Source: Loigolactobacillus coryniformis subsp. coryniformis KCTC 3167 = DSM 20001
Lineage (GTDB): Bacteria > Bacillota > Bacilli > Lactobacillales > Lactobacillaceae
Direction of reading: 5' to 3'
Assembly (NCBI RefSeq): GCF_002706425.1
Contig: NZ_CP017713.1
Location: forward strand, 558,001 to 622,000
DNA: 64,000 nt
Position numbers and translations under genes: made by a program. Under the pieces are notes generated by a model, which did no database searches, was not told where the DNA came from, and saw nothing but the letters and a program-made list of their open reading frames with translations. Position 1 is the stretch's first letter. Each line of letters begins with the position of its first letter. This document shows, in pieces, positions 1 to 8,213 of the stretch.

Positions 1-1685
1 GATTGTATGCCAATCAAGATGAAAGAATTTATGGTTGTGGTGAACAAATGTCCTATTTTAATTTACGGGGCAAACATTTTCCTTTATGGACTTCGGAACC
101 TGGTGTTGGGCGCAACAAGGAAACTCTTACAACTTTCTGGGCAGACGTAAAAGATAAGGCTGGAGGAAATTACTACACAACTAATTATCCTGAACCAACT
201 TTTATTTCAACTCAAAAGTATTACTGCCATACAACTTCATACCAATATGCTGATTTTGATTTTAGGAATACTAATTTTCATGAATTACAATATTGGGGTA
301 TCCCAGATCAAGTGATTTTTGAAACAGCAGATAATTATATTGATTTAGTTGCTAAACTAACTAATTTGTTAGGCCGGCAACCTGTATTACCTGAATGGAC
401 GGATAATGGGGCTTTATTAGGTGTTCAAGGTGGTTCAAAACGAGTTGAAGAAATTACCCAAAGAATGCTTAAAAAAGGTGTTAAATTAGCGGGAATATGG
501 TGCCAAGACTGGGAAGGTATTAGAATGACAAGTTTTGGTAAACGTCTATTTTGGAATTGGGAATCAAATGAAGAACTGTATCCAAACTTAAAAGAGAAAA
601 TAAAAGCTTGGAAAGGTAAAAATTTAAAGTTTCTTGCATATATCAATCCATATGTTGCTAATGATACAGAAATGTATAAAAAAGCGGATACGATGGGATT
701 CTTTGCTAAAAATAAGGCTGGAAATACTTATTTAGTTGATTTTGGTGAGTTCTATTGTGGCGTCGTTGATTTTACAAATCCCCAAGCATTCTCATGGTTC
801 AAAAGTATCATCAAGAAGAACCTTATTGATATTGGAGTTGTTGGTTGGATGGCTGATTTTGGCGAATATCTACCAACCGATATCGTGTTGAATGATGGAT
901 CTAATCCAATGGTTGCTCATAATGAATGGCCAATGCTGTGGGCTAAATGTAATTATGAAGCAGTTAAAGAGTCTGGAAAATTAGGCGAAGTTGTTTATTT
1001 TATGCGTGCGGGTGCAACGGGAAGTCAAAAGTATTGCACGTTACTCTGGGCAGGGGATCAGAGTGTTAATTGGAGCCTAGATGATGGACTTGCTTCGACA
1101 ATTCCTGCAGCTTTATCAGCAGGAATGACTGGGAATGGATTAAGTCATAGTGATATAGGTGGATATACTAGTTTGTATGGAAATATTCGCTCCAAAGAGT
1201 TATTCATGCGCTGGGCAGAAATGGGGAGTTTTTTACCTTTTATGCGTACACATGAAGGAAATCGCCCGTCCGAAAATTTTCAAGTGTACGATGATGATGA
1301 AGCTATAGATCATTTTGCAAAATGCACTAATGTATTTGTTGATTTAACGGAATATCGTCATAAAATTATTGAAGAAAATGCAACTAAGGGAACTCCAGTT
1401 CAAAGACCGTTATTTATGCAGTATGAAAAAGATGATGAAGCTTATGAGGTTCAGTATGAGTACTTATTTGGACCAGATGTTTTGGTTGCACCGGTATATG
1501 AAGAAGGTAGGACAGATTGGTCTGTCTATCTACCAAATGATGAATGGATTCATCTTTGGAGTGGTAAAGAATATTCTGGTGGAGAAGTGAATATTGATTC
1601 ACCATTAGGAAGAATTCCAGTATTTTATCGTAAAAAGTCTCGATTTAGCGATTTATTTAAAAGCATAACTAAAAAATATCAATAA
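1..1685 (+). CDS. yihQ: Sulfoquinovosidase, GH31 family (5' end outside window)
   Basis: Retaining alpha-glycosidase predicted to release sulfoquinovose (SQ) from sulfoquinovosyl glycerol or lipids. Frame is open from the window edge (first full codon at base 3), giving 560 residues. From memory of E. coli YihQ (678 aa) the alignment runs with a constant offset of 120, so about 120 N-terminal residues are missing. Every key YihQ residue falls in place: SQ-binding Gln (visible residue 168, in IWCQDW), Arg 181, Trp 184 and Tyr 388, nucleophile Asp 285 (WMADFGEY) and acid/base Asp 352 (WAGDQ). This separates it from ordinary alpha-glucosidases and xylosidases. No signal peptide can be judged. 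First gene of a module with the sulfonate exporter and SQ transporter downstream. Its TAA stop lies at the IS982 insertion point but is intact. Confidence 0.93.
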   Translation, partial: LYANQDERIYGCGEQMSYFNLRGKHFPLWTSEPGVGRNKETLTTFWADVKDKAGGNYYTTNYPEPTFISTQKYYCHTTSYQYADFDFRNTNFHELQYWGIPDQVIFETADNYIDLVAKLTNLLGRQPVLPEWTDNGALLGVQGGSKRVEEITQRMLKKGVKLAGIWCQDWEGIRMTSFGKRLFWNWESNEELYPNLKEKIKAWKGKNLKFLAYINPYVANDTEMYKKADTMGFFAKNKAGNTYLVDFGEFYCGVVDFTNPQAFSWFKSIIKKNLIDIGVVGWMADFGEYLPTDIVLNDGSNPMVAHNEWPMLWAKCNYEAVKESGKLGEVVYFMRAGATGSQKYCTLLWAGDQSVNWSLDDGLASTIPAALSAGMTGNGLSHSDIGGYTSLYGNIRSKELFMRWAEMGSFLPFMRTHEGNRPSENFQVYDDDEAIDHFAKCTNVFVDLTEYRHKIIEENATKGTPVQRPLFMQYEKDDEAYEVQYEYLFGPDVLVAPVYEEGRTDWSVYLPNDEWIHLWSGKEYSGGEVNIDSPLGRIPVFYRKKSRFSDLFKSITKKYQ

Positions 1686-1692
1686 TTATGTT

Positions 1693-2675
1693 ACGTGTGG
1701 TGCTAGTTTGTAACATTTAGAAATTTAACAAAAAAGTCCAACCCAGTTAGACTCATAAGTGACAAAACTTAAAAGGAGTAATAACTGTGTTGAACCACCT
1801 CAAGTTTAAGCAAAATCGTCACGAATTACAAGTTAGTTTCCATTACTTTTACCAGTTATGTTCATTGCTTTATCAGCGTTATTGTCCGCGTAGCGTCATT
1901 GAGCGGCGCAACGTTGAACATACTAAAATTACTGATATTAAACTTTTAGCTTTACTGTGCTTACAAGTCACACTGGGAATTCAATCGCAACGCCGCTTCT
2001 ATTATCTGATGGCAGCGTTTATGCCGCGGCAAATGGTGGTATCACGTTCACGTTTCAACCGCCGCGCGCAACAATTACTGGCAGTAGTCAATGCCATTCG
2101 CTCAGGTATCACTAAGGATTATGCTCATTCGGGCGACCTAGCGATTATCGACAGTTTACCCAACCCACTATGTGCCAAAGTTCGTAATTTCAGAGTTAGA
2201 ATTTTTGCTGGGAAGGCCAACATTGGCTATAATGCCACCAAGAAAATGCCATTTTATGGGTTTAAAACCCACATGGTCGTCACGGCTAATGGCTATATTC
2301 TGAATTATGTGATCACGGCAGCCTCAGTTCATGATGCTAAGGTAGCGCCTGAGCTAATTAGCGGTTGTCCTTGTCCCAATATTTTGGCCGATGTTGGTTA
2401 TGTTGGGAAAAAACTCAAGACCAGTTTTAGGGCCCTAGGCTATAACTTATGGACGCCTTATCGTTCTAATATGAAAGGTGCTAAACAGCATAATAAGCGT
2501 CAACTCAAGGCGTTACGGCGGACAATAGAGTCACGCTTTTCAATTTTAGCCCAGCAATTTGGGATTGAAACCAATCTCACCCGTAGTCTATTTGGTTTTC
2601 AATTAAAGATTGAATTGACGATATTGGTATACAATTTAGGCTTTTTTGATTTTATGACGAACTAGCACCACGCGT
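1693..2675 (+). mobile_element. IS982-family insertion sequence with 9-bp target duplication
   Basis: Complete 983-bp element. Terminal inverted repeats read ACGTGTGGTGCTAGTTTGT at the left and, as reverse complement, ACGCGTGGTGCTAGTTCGT at the right. The 9-bp target AATTATGTT is duplicated at 1684-1692 and 2676-2684. The duplication includes the last two bases of the sulfoquinovosidase stop codon, so the ORF keeps its TAA. Without the element the exporter start would lie only about 25 bases after that stop, so the IS splits a former operon. Contains one intact transposase. Confidence 0.95.
1787..2665 (+). CDS. IS982-family transposase
   Basis: DDE transposase of 292 aa, usual length for IS982, starting at GTG preceded by AAAAGGAG. 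The DDE_Tnp_1-type core shows IIDSLPNPLC (first Asp), the YGFKTHMVV segment and the LADVGY Asp followed by the RRTIESRF Glu region. It fills the element and has no internal stop, so it looks active. GC-richer codon use than the exporter gene next to it fits an independent origin. Confidence 0.92.
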   Translation: MLNHLKFKQNRHELQVSFHYFYQLCSLLYQRYCPRSVIERRNVEHTKITDIKLLALLCLQVTLGIQSQRRFYYLMAAFMPRQMVVSRSRFNRRAQQLLAVVNAIRSGITKDYAHSGDLAIIDSLPNPLCAKVRNFRVRIFAGKANIGYNATKKMPFYGFKTHMVVTANGYILNYVITAASVHDAKVAPELISGCPCPNILADVGYVGKKLKTSFRALGYNLWTPYRSNMKGAKQHNKRQLKALRRTIESRFSILAQQFGIETNLTRSLFGFQLKIELTILVYNLGFFDFMTN

Positions 2676-2702
2676 AATTATGTTATTTGAAAGTAGGTCG
2701 TA

Positions 2703-3446
2703 ATGGATAATATAATAATTTCTATCGCGATTTTTTGTTTGGTTATTATCTGTTCCAATATAATTCAGGGAATTACTGGGTTTGCAGGTACTTTAATAGC
2801 AATGCCATTTTTAATTATGTTAGTGGATTTAGAAACTGCCAAGCAGGTTTTAAATCTACTAGGAATTTTGGCAAGTTTGATGATTGTTGTTAAAGACTAT
2901 AAATTAATAAAAAAAAAGCAACTTCTAATAATTCTATTTTGGATGACAATAGGGCTAATCATAGGAATGATAATTTACAAAATTGCACCTAGAAGAATAT
3001 TGTTAATTATTTTTCCGCTATTTGTTTTAGCAGTAGGTATTAAAGGTATTTTGAAAAATAATAATGGGACTACGGTTGACTCAAATAATGATAAGACAAC
3101 AATTATCGATGCCCTTTTGTTATTATTTGCAGGGATCATACACGGTTTATTTGTAGCAGGTGGGCCATTATTAGTTATTTATGCCACAGAAAAAATAATG
3201 GAAAAGAATTCTTTTCGTGTGACATTATCTGCAGTTTGGATTTTTCTAAATAGTATTATGTTGATTCAAGCGATTACAGCCAATACTATAACAGTTTCAA
3301 TATCAAAATATATGTTAATTTCGATTATACCAATGTTTGCTGGTGTAATTATTGGTAATTATCTGCTAACTAAGTTAAGTCAACGATTTTTTATGAAGTT
3401 ATCATATACACTATTGATTTTGTCAGGTATTAGTTTATTGCTGTAA
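2703..3446 (+). CDS. TauE/SafE-family permease, probable sulfonate exporter
   Basis: Hydrophobic 247-aa protein with about eight membrane helices in two halves separated by a polar loop near residues 121-133. The N-terminal QGITGFAGTLIAMPF motif and the second-half GIIHGLFVAGGPLL motif are typical of the TauE/SafE (DUF81) family. In sulfoglycolysis clusters this family exports the C3 sulfonate end product (sulfolactate or dihydroxypropanesulfonate). The placement between a sulfoquinovosidase and a YihO-like transporter supports that role; the actual substrate is inferred. Strongly AT-rich compared with the core genome. IS982 lies immediately upstream and IS30 downstream, so it may have lost cotranscription with its partners. 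Confidence 0.85.
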   Translation: MDNIIISIAIFCLVIICSNIIQGITGFAGTLIAMPFLIMLVDLETAKQVLNLLGILASLMIVVKDYKLIKKKQLLIILFWMTIGLIIGMIIYKIAPRRILLIIFPLFVLAVGIKGILKNNNGTTVDSNNDKTTIIDALLLLFAGIIHGLFVAGGPLLVIYATEKIMEKNSFRVTLSAVWIFLNSIMLIQAITANTITVSISKYMLISIIPMFAGVIIGNYLLTKLSQRFFMKLSYTLLILSGISLLL

Positions 3447-3469
3447 CTCTATTTTATTTACACGCGCGT

Positions 3470-4628
3470 TTTATAATCAAGTTAGCCAAATACTTTTAGC
3501 TAATTGATAAAATAAAAAACACCAAGACAAATCTCTGTTATCATTGATGTTCCTACACAAACAATGAAAGAGGTTATTGTCTTGATGCAAGAACAGAATA
3601 CCACAGTCAGAAAAAAAGGTCAGCACCTAACTTCGTTTGAACGAGGCAGAATTGCTACGCTGCACAGCCAAGGCTATTCCAATCGTGCAATTGCCAGAGC
3701 GCTTAATGTTTGTCATCAAACAATCAATAATGAATTGTGCCGCGGCGAGATCGACCAAGTAAAAAAAGTGAATGGTCAACGCCAATATTACGCTGTATAC
3801 TCACCAGAAACAGCACAAGCTAAGTACGAAGCTAATCGAGCCCACTGTCATCGGCCTTTGAAACTCGTCGGTGTCGCTGATTTTATCGACTATTTTACGA
3901 CTCATTTGCGTCAAGATGGTTGGTCGCCTGATGCAGCAGTAGGACGGGCCAAACTTGAAGGCTTATATCAACCTGAGGAGATGGTCTCGACCAAGACGCT
4001 ATACCACTATATTGATGCCCAGTTACTTGAAGTCCGTAATCTTGATCTACTCGAAAAAACGCGCCACCGTGCTAAACATCATCACTCGATCAAGCACAAG
4101 CGTCTGGCCGGACGGAGTATTGATGAACGGCCTAAAAGTATCGACCAGCGCCAAGAGTTCGGCCATTTCGAATTGGACACCGTGGTGGGCAAGCGCAACG
4201 GTCAAGAGAGTGTGATCTTAACGCTGATCGAGCGTCAATCCCGCTGCCAAATTCTACGTTTGATCGATGGTCGTGATGCCGATTCAGTCAACTATGAGCT
4301 GGCCAAGATCTGTCAAGAATACGGATCAATCATGAAGTCAGTTACTGCCGATAATGGCGCTGAGTTCTCGGAAGTTGGCGCTGTACTTACCGGTGTCGCT
4401 GACCTTTATTATGCCCATCCATATCGTTCCTCTGAGCGTGGGACTAACGAAGCGCATAATCGAATGATCCGCCGCGATGTACCCAAGGGTCTATCCATGG
4501 ATATTTTGGGTCCTCATGATATCCAAGCAGTTGAGTCAAAGCTAAACAATTTACCGCGCCGGCAAACTGGCTATCAAACACCCAAAGAGCTTTTCTCCGC
4601 TGCTTCCGCCGGTTAAGTTAAGTCCATA
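3470..4628 (+). mobile_element. IS30-family insertion sequence (ends approximate)
   Basis: An IS30 transposase gene with short non-coding flanks sits between the exporter and the transporter genes. I could not resolve convincing terminal inverted repeats or a target duplication, so the borders are estimates: the element starts after base 3446 and ends before the small ORF at 4633. Confidence 0.6.
3585..4616 (+). CDS. IS30-family transposase
   Basis: Transposase of 343 aa from ATG 3585, chosen because AAAGAGG lies about 12 bases upstream; an earlier in-frame ATG at 3564 precedes that ribosome site. N-terminal HTH_38-like region (LTSFERGRIATLHSQGYSNRAIARAL) is followed by an rve/DDE core with ELDTVVG, TADNGAEF and RGTNEAHNR supplying the two Asp and the Glu. 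Intact, with no stops. Distinct from the second IS30 transposase at 51346, which has different sequence throughout. Confidence 0.92.
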   Translation: MQEQNTTVRKKGQHLTSFERGRIATLHSQGYSNRAIARALNVCHQTINNELCRGEIDQVKKVNGQRQYYAVYSPETAQAKYEANRAHCHRPLKLVGVADFIDYFTTHLRQDGWSPDAAVGRAKLEGLYQPEEMVSTKTLYHYIDAQLLEVRNLDLLEKTRHRAKHHHSIKHKRLAGRSIDERPKSIDQRQEFGHFELDTVVGKRNGQESVILTLIERQSRCQILRLIDGRDADSVNYELAKICQEYGSIMKSVTADNGAEFSEVGAVLTGVADLYYAHPYRSSERGTNEAHNRMIRRDVPKGLSMDILGPHDIQAVESKLNNLPRRQTGYQTPKELFSAASAG

Positions 4629-4632
4629 AAAT

Positions 4633-4770
4633 ATGAATATTAATGAAAATACTGATTTAATAGGATTTATCGTGTGGCTAATTTGTTCTTGCAATTTGGG
4701 TATTTTATTTACATCTCTCATCATGATAATTCTAAAAGTTATGGAAAGGATGAACTTTAATGGATATTAA
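4633..4770 (+). CDS. Small one-helix membrane protein upstream of SQ transporter
   Basis: Short ORF of 45 codons overlapping the transporter start by 11 bases. Layout: polar N-terminus (MNINENTD), one hydrophobic helix about residues 9-34, then a basic tail. The size, topology and overlap resemble the OadG-related small subunits annotated beside some sodium- or proton-coupled sugar transporters. The overlap suggests translational coupling. No good ribosome site is seen upstream, perhaps because the IS30 insertion replaced it. I do not recognise the sequence as a characterised protein; it may be a chance ORF. Confidence 0.4.
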   Translation: MNINENTDLIGFIVWLICSCNLGILFTSLIMIILKVMERMNFNGY

Positions 4771-6160
4771 AGCACAGAATGTTGAGGAGCCAACGGAATT
4801 TCCAAAGGTTCTTAGTTTGAAAGAGAAGATTGCCTATGGTGTGGGTGATTTAGGCAATAATTTTCTATTCGATATGGGTCAATTATATTTACTGAAATAT
4901 TTCACGGATGTTATTGGGCTGCCCGCAGCGGCAGCAGGCGGTGTTTTTGCTATTGCAAAGATATGGGATGCTTTTGCAGATATAACGGTCGGCACTTGGG
5001 TGGATAATCGAAAAAAAATTGGAAAACGGGGTAAATTTCGACCGTTTATATTATGGGCATCATTGCCTTTGGCGCTATTGTTGATTGCAAACTTTGCTGT
5101 ACCAGACTTTTCTATTACAGGTAAACTGATTTGGTCGTATATTACCTATATGATTTTTGGTACTGTTTATAGTATTTCAAATGTGCCGTTTGGATCAATG
5201 CAACCGTCAATGACAAAGAATAGCGATGAAAGATCTGAATTGGCCTCTTGGCGTAATATAGGTTCTAATTCAGGTGTTTTAATTGCGACTGTTGCATTTA
5301 TGCCTATTGTATTAATGTTTCCAACTGAGAAAATTGGTTATACTATTACAGTCGTCTTTTTTGCTATTGCTGGTGTAGCTTGTCAGTTATTTTGTTATAA
5401 AAACGTTAAAGAGAATTATCAAGTATTACCTAAGGATCCAGTGGGTGAGAAGCGTAGCATTAGAGAAATATTTTCAGGATATAAAGCAGTATTTAAAAAT
5501 GGTCCATTATTAATTCTCTGCTTGGCCAATTTATTTACGTTTTCTGCTTACAATGTTAAATTAGCAGTTCAATTCTATTTTGCGCAATATGTATTACATG
5601 ATATAAAAATTGTTTCCTATATGAGCTTTTTCACAGTTGGTTTTTCAATTTTAGCAGCAGTAGTAATGCCGTCAATTGTGAAAAAAATTGGGAAAAAACA
5701 TACTTATATTTTAGGAAGCCTTATCTGGCTTATTTCTGATTTAATTGGATTCTTTGTAACTAACTCAGGACTGACATTTGCAATTTTTACAAGCATCTCA
5801 TATTTTGGTAATGGTATTCTTACTGCTTTGAATTGGGCGCTTATTTCTGATGTTGTGGAATATGGGGAATGGAAAACGCACGTTCGTTCAGAAGGAATTG
5901 TTTATTCTTCATATACTTATTTTCGCAAGTTAGCAACGGCCGCTGCTGGTTTTATCCCAGGCGTGATTCTGTCTGTTGTTGGGTATGTTCCTAATCATGA
6001 ACAAACAGCACAGGCACTACTAGGTATTAGAGGAATTACCTTTATTTATCCTGTTATTGGTGCGGCACTTACAATAATATTAATGTTGTTTTATCCAATT
6101 ACTGAACAGAAGTATTCTGAAATTATTGCAGAATTGAGAACAAGACACCAAAATGATTGA
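4760..6160 (+). CDS. yihO: GPH/MFS sulfosugar:cation symporter, YihO-like
   Basis: Twelve-helix transporter of the glycoside-pentoside-hexuronide family, 466 aa, with GGAAAGGATG upstream of ATG. Matches E. coli YihO, as I recall it, along its whole length: LKEKIAYGVGDLGNN start, GKFRPFILWAS, SMQPSMTKNSDERSELASWR, the KLAVQFYFAQYVLHDI segment and ALNWALISDVVEYGEWK near residue 380. YihO and YihP import sulfoquinovose or sulfoquinovosyl glycerol. With the sulfoquinovosidase and the TauE exporter this completes an uptake/hydrolysis/export set. Substrate specificity between SQ and its glycoside cannot be read from sequence. Confidence 0.85.
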   Translation: MDIKAQNVEEPTEFPKVLSLKEKIAYGVGDLGNNFLFDMGQLYLLKYFTDVIGLPAAAAGGVFAIAKIWDAFADITVGTWVDNRKKIGKRGKFRPFILWASLPLALLLIANFAVPDFSITGKLIWSYITYMIFGTVYSISNVPFGSMQPSMTKNSDERSELASWRNIGSNSGVLIATVAFMPIVLMFPTEKIGYTITVVFFAIAGVACQLFCYKNVKENYQVLPKDPVGEKRSIREIFSGYKAVFKNGPLLILCLANLFTFSAYNVKLAVQFYFAQYVLHDIKIVSYMSFFTVGFSILAAVVMPSIVKKIGKKHTYILGSLIWLISDLIGFFVTNSGLTFAIFTSISYFGNGILTALNWALISDVVEYGEWKTHVRSEGIVYSSYTYFRKLATAAAGFIPGVILSVVGYVPNHEQTAQALLGIRGITFIYPVIGAALTIILMLFYPITEQKYSEIIAELRTRHQND

Positions 6161-6219
6161 TAAAAAATGAGTATATTCAATTAACTAGGTATAAATTGTC
6201 CCTAATGAGGAATGGTAAT

Positions 6220-6543
6220 ATGATTAAAACCGATATAGCTACAAATTTAATTAATGAGATTGAACATTTATTAGGCCAGGCAAATGAACTTTGCAACTCA
6301 GTAGTCATGAATAATACGCTAATTCAAAGCCGATTAATTCTTCTAAAGTTGCAGGAGCTTATTGTTGATACGGATAATGATCAACTTATGAAGGCGTTTA
6401 TTGAGTTTTGTGCATCATTTGATAAATACAGTGATGAAGCTTTTATTATTATAAACGAGCCTTTATTTCGTGATTATGATAATTTTAATAATAGATTCAA
6501 GGAGTTTATGTCTGCTTCTAAAGAGCTCAGGATATCCTTATAA
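6220..6543 (+). CDS. Hypothetical helical protein after SQ transporter
   Basis: Predicted 107-aa acidic, largely helical soluble protein, not recognised. Start chosen at ATG 6220 because ATGAGG lies upstream; the frame is also open back to a TTG at 6157 that overlaps the transporter stop but has no ribosome site. No Cys-rich, HTH or membrane motif is visible. Position directly behind the transporter and before a strong terminator suggests it is the last gene of the SQ module. Low-GC like its neighbours. Confidence 0.6.
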   Translation: MIKTDIATNLINEIEHLLGQANELCNSVVMNNTLIQSRLILLKLQELIVDTDNDQLMKAFIEFCASFDKYSDEAFIIINEPLFRDYDNFNNRFKEFMSASKELRISL

Positions 6544-6649
6544 TCTTACTATGGCTGTTGAAGTGAGTATAGCAGTTTAGTCAAAATGAAGGAACCATAT
6601 GTTGTTTTTAGTGTTAGCCTTGGATATAAAATTAGGATACTAATGAATA

Positions 6650-6689
6650 AATAGGAGTCCCTTAATTTTAATGTTAAGGGGCTCCTATT
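6650..6689. terminator. Rho-independent terminator closing SQ module
   Basis: A 16-bp near-perfect stem pairs AATAGGAGTCCCTTAA with TTAAGGGGCTCCTATT around an 8-base loop. It is followed by a T-rich run and could work for both the SQ module and the minus-strand remnant. Confidence 0.8.
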
Positions 6690-6776
6690 ATTTTCTGACT
6701 ATTGATAAAAGTGATAATCACTCAAATTTTATAATGTAATTAATACTTATTTTTAGGATATGCAGGTGCGTAATTC

Positions 6777-6897
6777 TTAATCTTCGTTTTTCTCCAACGC
6801 TTCCCACAAGCCATTAAGATACGTAATACCAAGCGCACGATCATACAATCCATATCCAGGTCGACCATCTTCACCCCAAATATTGGGAGTGTCAAGA
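6777..6897 (-). pseudogene. uxuA: 3' remnant of mannonate dehydratase-like gene
   Basis: Minus-strand frame running out of the IS256 end gives about 40 codons ending in TAA (6777-6779). They contain [18 protein letters not shown] and [11 protein letters not shown]. This is how I remember the C-terminus of Gram-positive mannonate dehydratases (UxuA, hexuronate catabolism). The 5' part is missing: the frame meets the IS256 inverted repeat at 6898. Identification rests on a short stretch, so another sugar-acid enzyme is possible. Confidence 0.5.
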
Positions 6898-8213
6898 AGT
6901 TTGTGTAAATGAAAATCCCTTCTCCTGGCAAAATAATGTATTAATCGAAAAGTGATTCTAACGTGTCTTTGACTTGACCAAATCCGCGATGGCTACGATT
7001 GAAGTACTTTTCGTTATAGCTTATGACTTGAACTCCAATGAAATTGTCTAAAGATTTTTCGTTTGGAAATTGTTCCTTTGGTTTGGTCTTGCGTTTGATT
7101 CTTTTGTTCAGTGATTCTAAGATATTGGTTGAATAAATTGTTGGTCGAATGGCCGGGGGAAAACTCAGGAAAGCTAATAGTTCATTTTCAATGGATTTAA
7201 GTTGCTGGATCAGATTGGAATACGATTTCCCCCATGCACCATAAAAATCATTTAAGATCTTGTGTGCTGCAGTTACATCGGTCGCTGAATGCAACTCTTT
7301 AAAGTCATTTAAGATCGCCTCACGATCTTTTAAACGCACATGCGAACCAATATTGCGCATAACATGTACTAGGCATCTTTGAAATTTAGCTTTCGGGAAA
7401 GCGTGCAATAATGCTGGCTGCAGACCAACCATTCCATCTGCAATGATCAACTGGACTTGTTCTAATCCACGTTTTTTAAGATCTTCTGCCATTTCTGACC
7501 AAACTCCTGCATTTTCACTTGGAGCGATTCGATAATCAAGAACTTCTTTGATGCCGACAGATGTAATACCTAAAGCAATATAGACCGCTTCTCTTTGAAC
7601 TTAATCGCGGCGCAAAGGTAAGTAAGTTGCATCTAAGAAAAGACAAACATAGTTTGCCTTAATAGTTCGTTGATGAAAAGCTTCAATCTGTTTTGTTACC
7701 TGAGCAGTGATATTAGAAACAGTAGTAGGTGAATACTAAGAGCCATACATTTTTTCAATCAAATCTGTAATTTCACGGGTCGTAACGCCCTTGGAATAAA
7801 GCTGAATGATTGTTGTTGCTAAAGCGTCCTGACGACGAGAATAGGCTGGAAGCAGGTGGTTATGAAAATGGCCTTTACGGTCACGCGGCACAGCAATTTT
7901 CAACTTACCATATTCAGAGTCAATTAAACGATAATACTGGCCATTACGAGAATTGCCAGTATTAAAGCCACTGCGGTCATAAGGATCATAACCAAGTAAG
8001 GCCGTTAGTTCAGCTTGCAAGATGTGATTAATAGCCGTTTCGAGTTGTTGACGAAAAAGTTCTTTAACATCGCCATTTGACAATAGAGTTTTGGTTAGAT
8101 TTTTGGTAAACTGATCCATGGGGAATTCCTCCGTTTTGGTTTGATTTGGATGATTTAATCATACGGGGAAGGGATTCCCTTTTCAACAGGACTTTTATTC
8201 ATTTACACAAACT
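6898..8213 (-). mobile_element. IS256-family element, degenerate, no target duplication
   Basis: A 1316-bp element bounded by inverted repeats beginning AGTTTGTGTAAATGAA on both ends. The bases flanking it (GTGTCAAG before, ATTTTATA after) do not match, so no target duplication is present. The left flank is the 3' end of a minus-strand gene and the right flank is the 3' half of a plus-strand gene. Both would have had their missing 5' parts on the IS side. Transposase is broken by two nonsense codons. Confidence 0.88.
6941..8119 (-). pseudogene. IS256 (mutator-type) transposase with two in-frame stops
   Basis: One continuous minus-strand frame of about 392 codons, the normal length, starting MDQFTKNLTKTLL. 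It is interrupted by TAG at 7736-7738 (after EKMYGS) and TAA at 7601-7603 (after LPLRRD). Between and after the stops the protein reads on without frameshift ([54 protein letters not shown]). Point nonsense mutations rather than indels caused the loss. GGGGAATTCC-type sequence lies before the start. Confidence 0.9.

Noticed and set aside
3447-4632. Candidate inverted repeats TTTTAT..AAGTTAGCC / TTTTAT..CTTAACC for the first IS30.
   Set aside because: Similarity is weak, needs gaps, and no target duplication supports it, so the element borders were left approximate.
6740-6931. A 63-codon minus-strand ORF covering the IS256 left end.
   Set aside because: It is in a different frame from the conserved mannonate dehydratase-like peptide and runs across the IS border, so it is a shadow frame.
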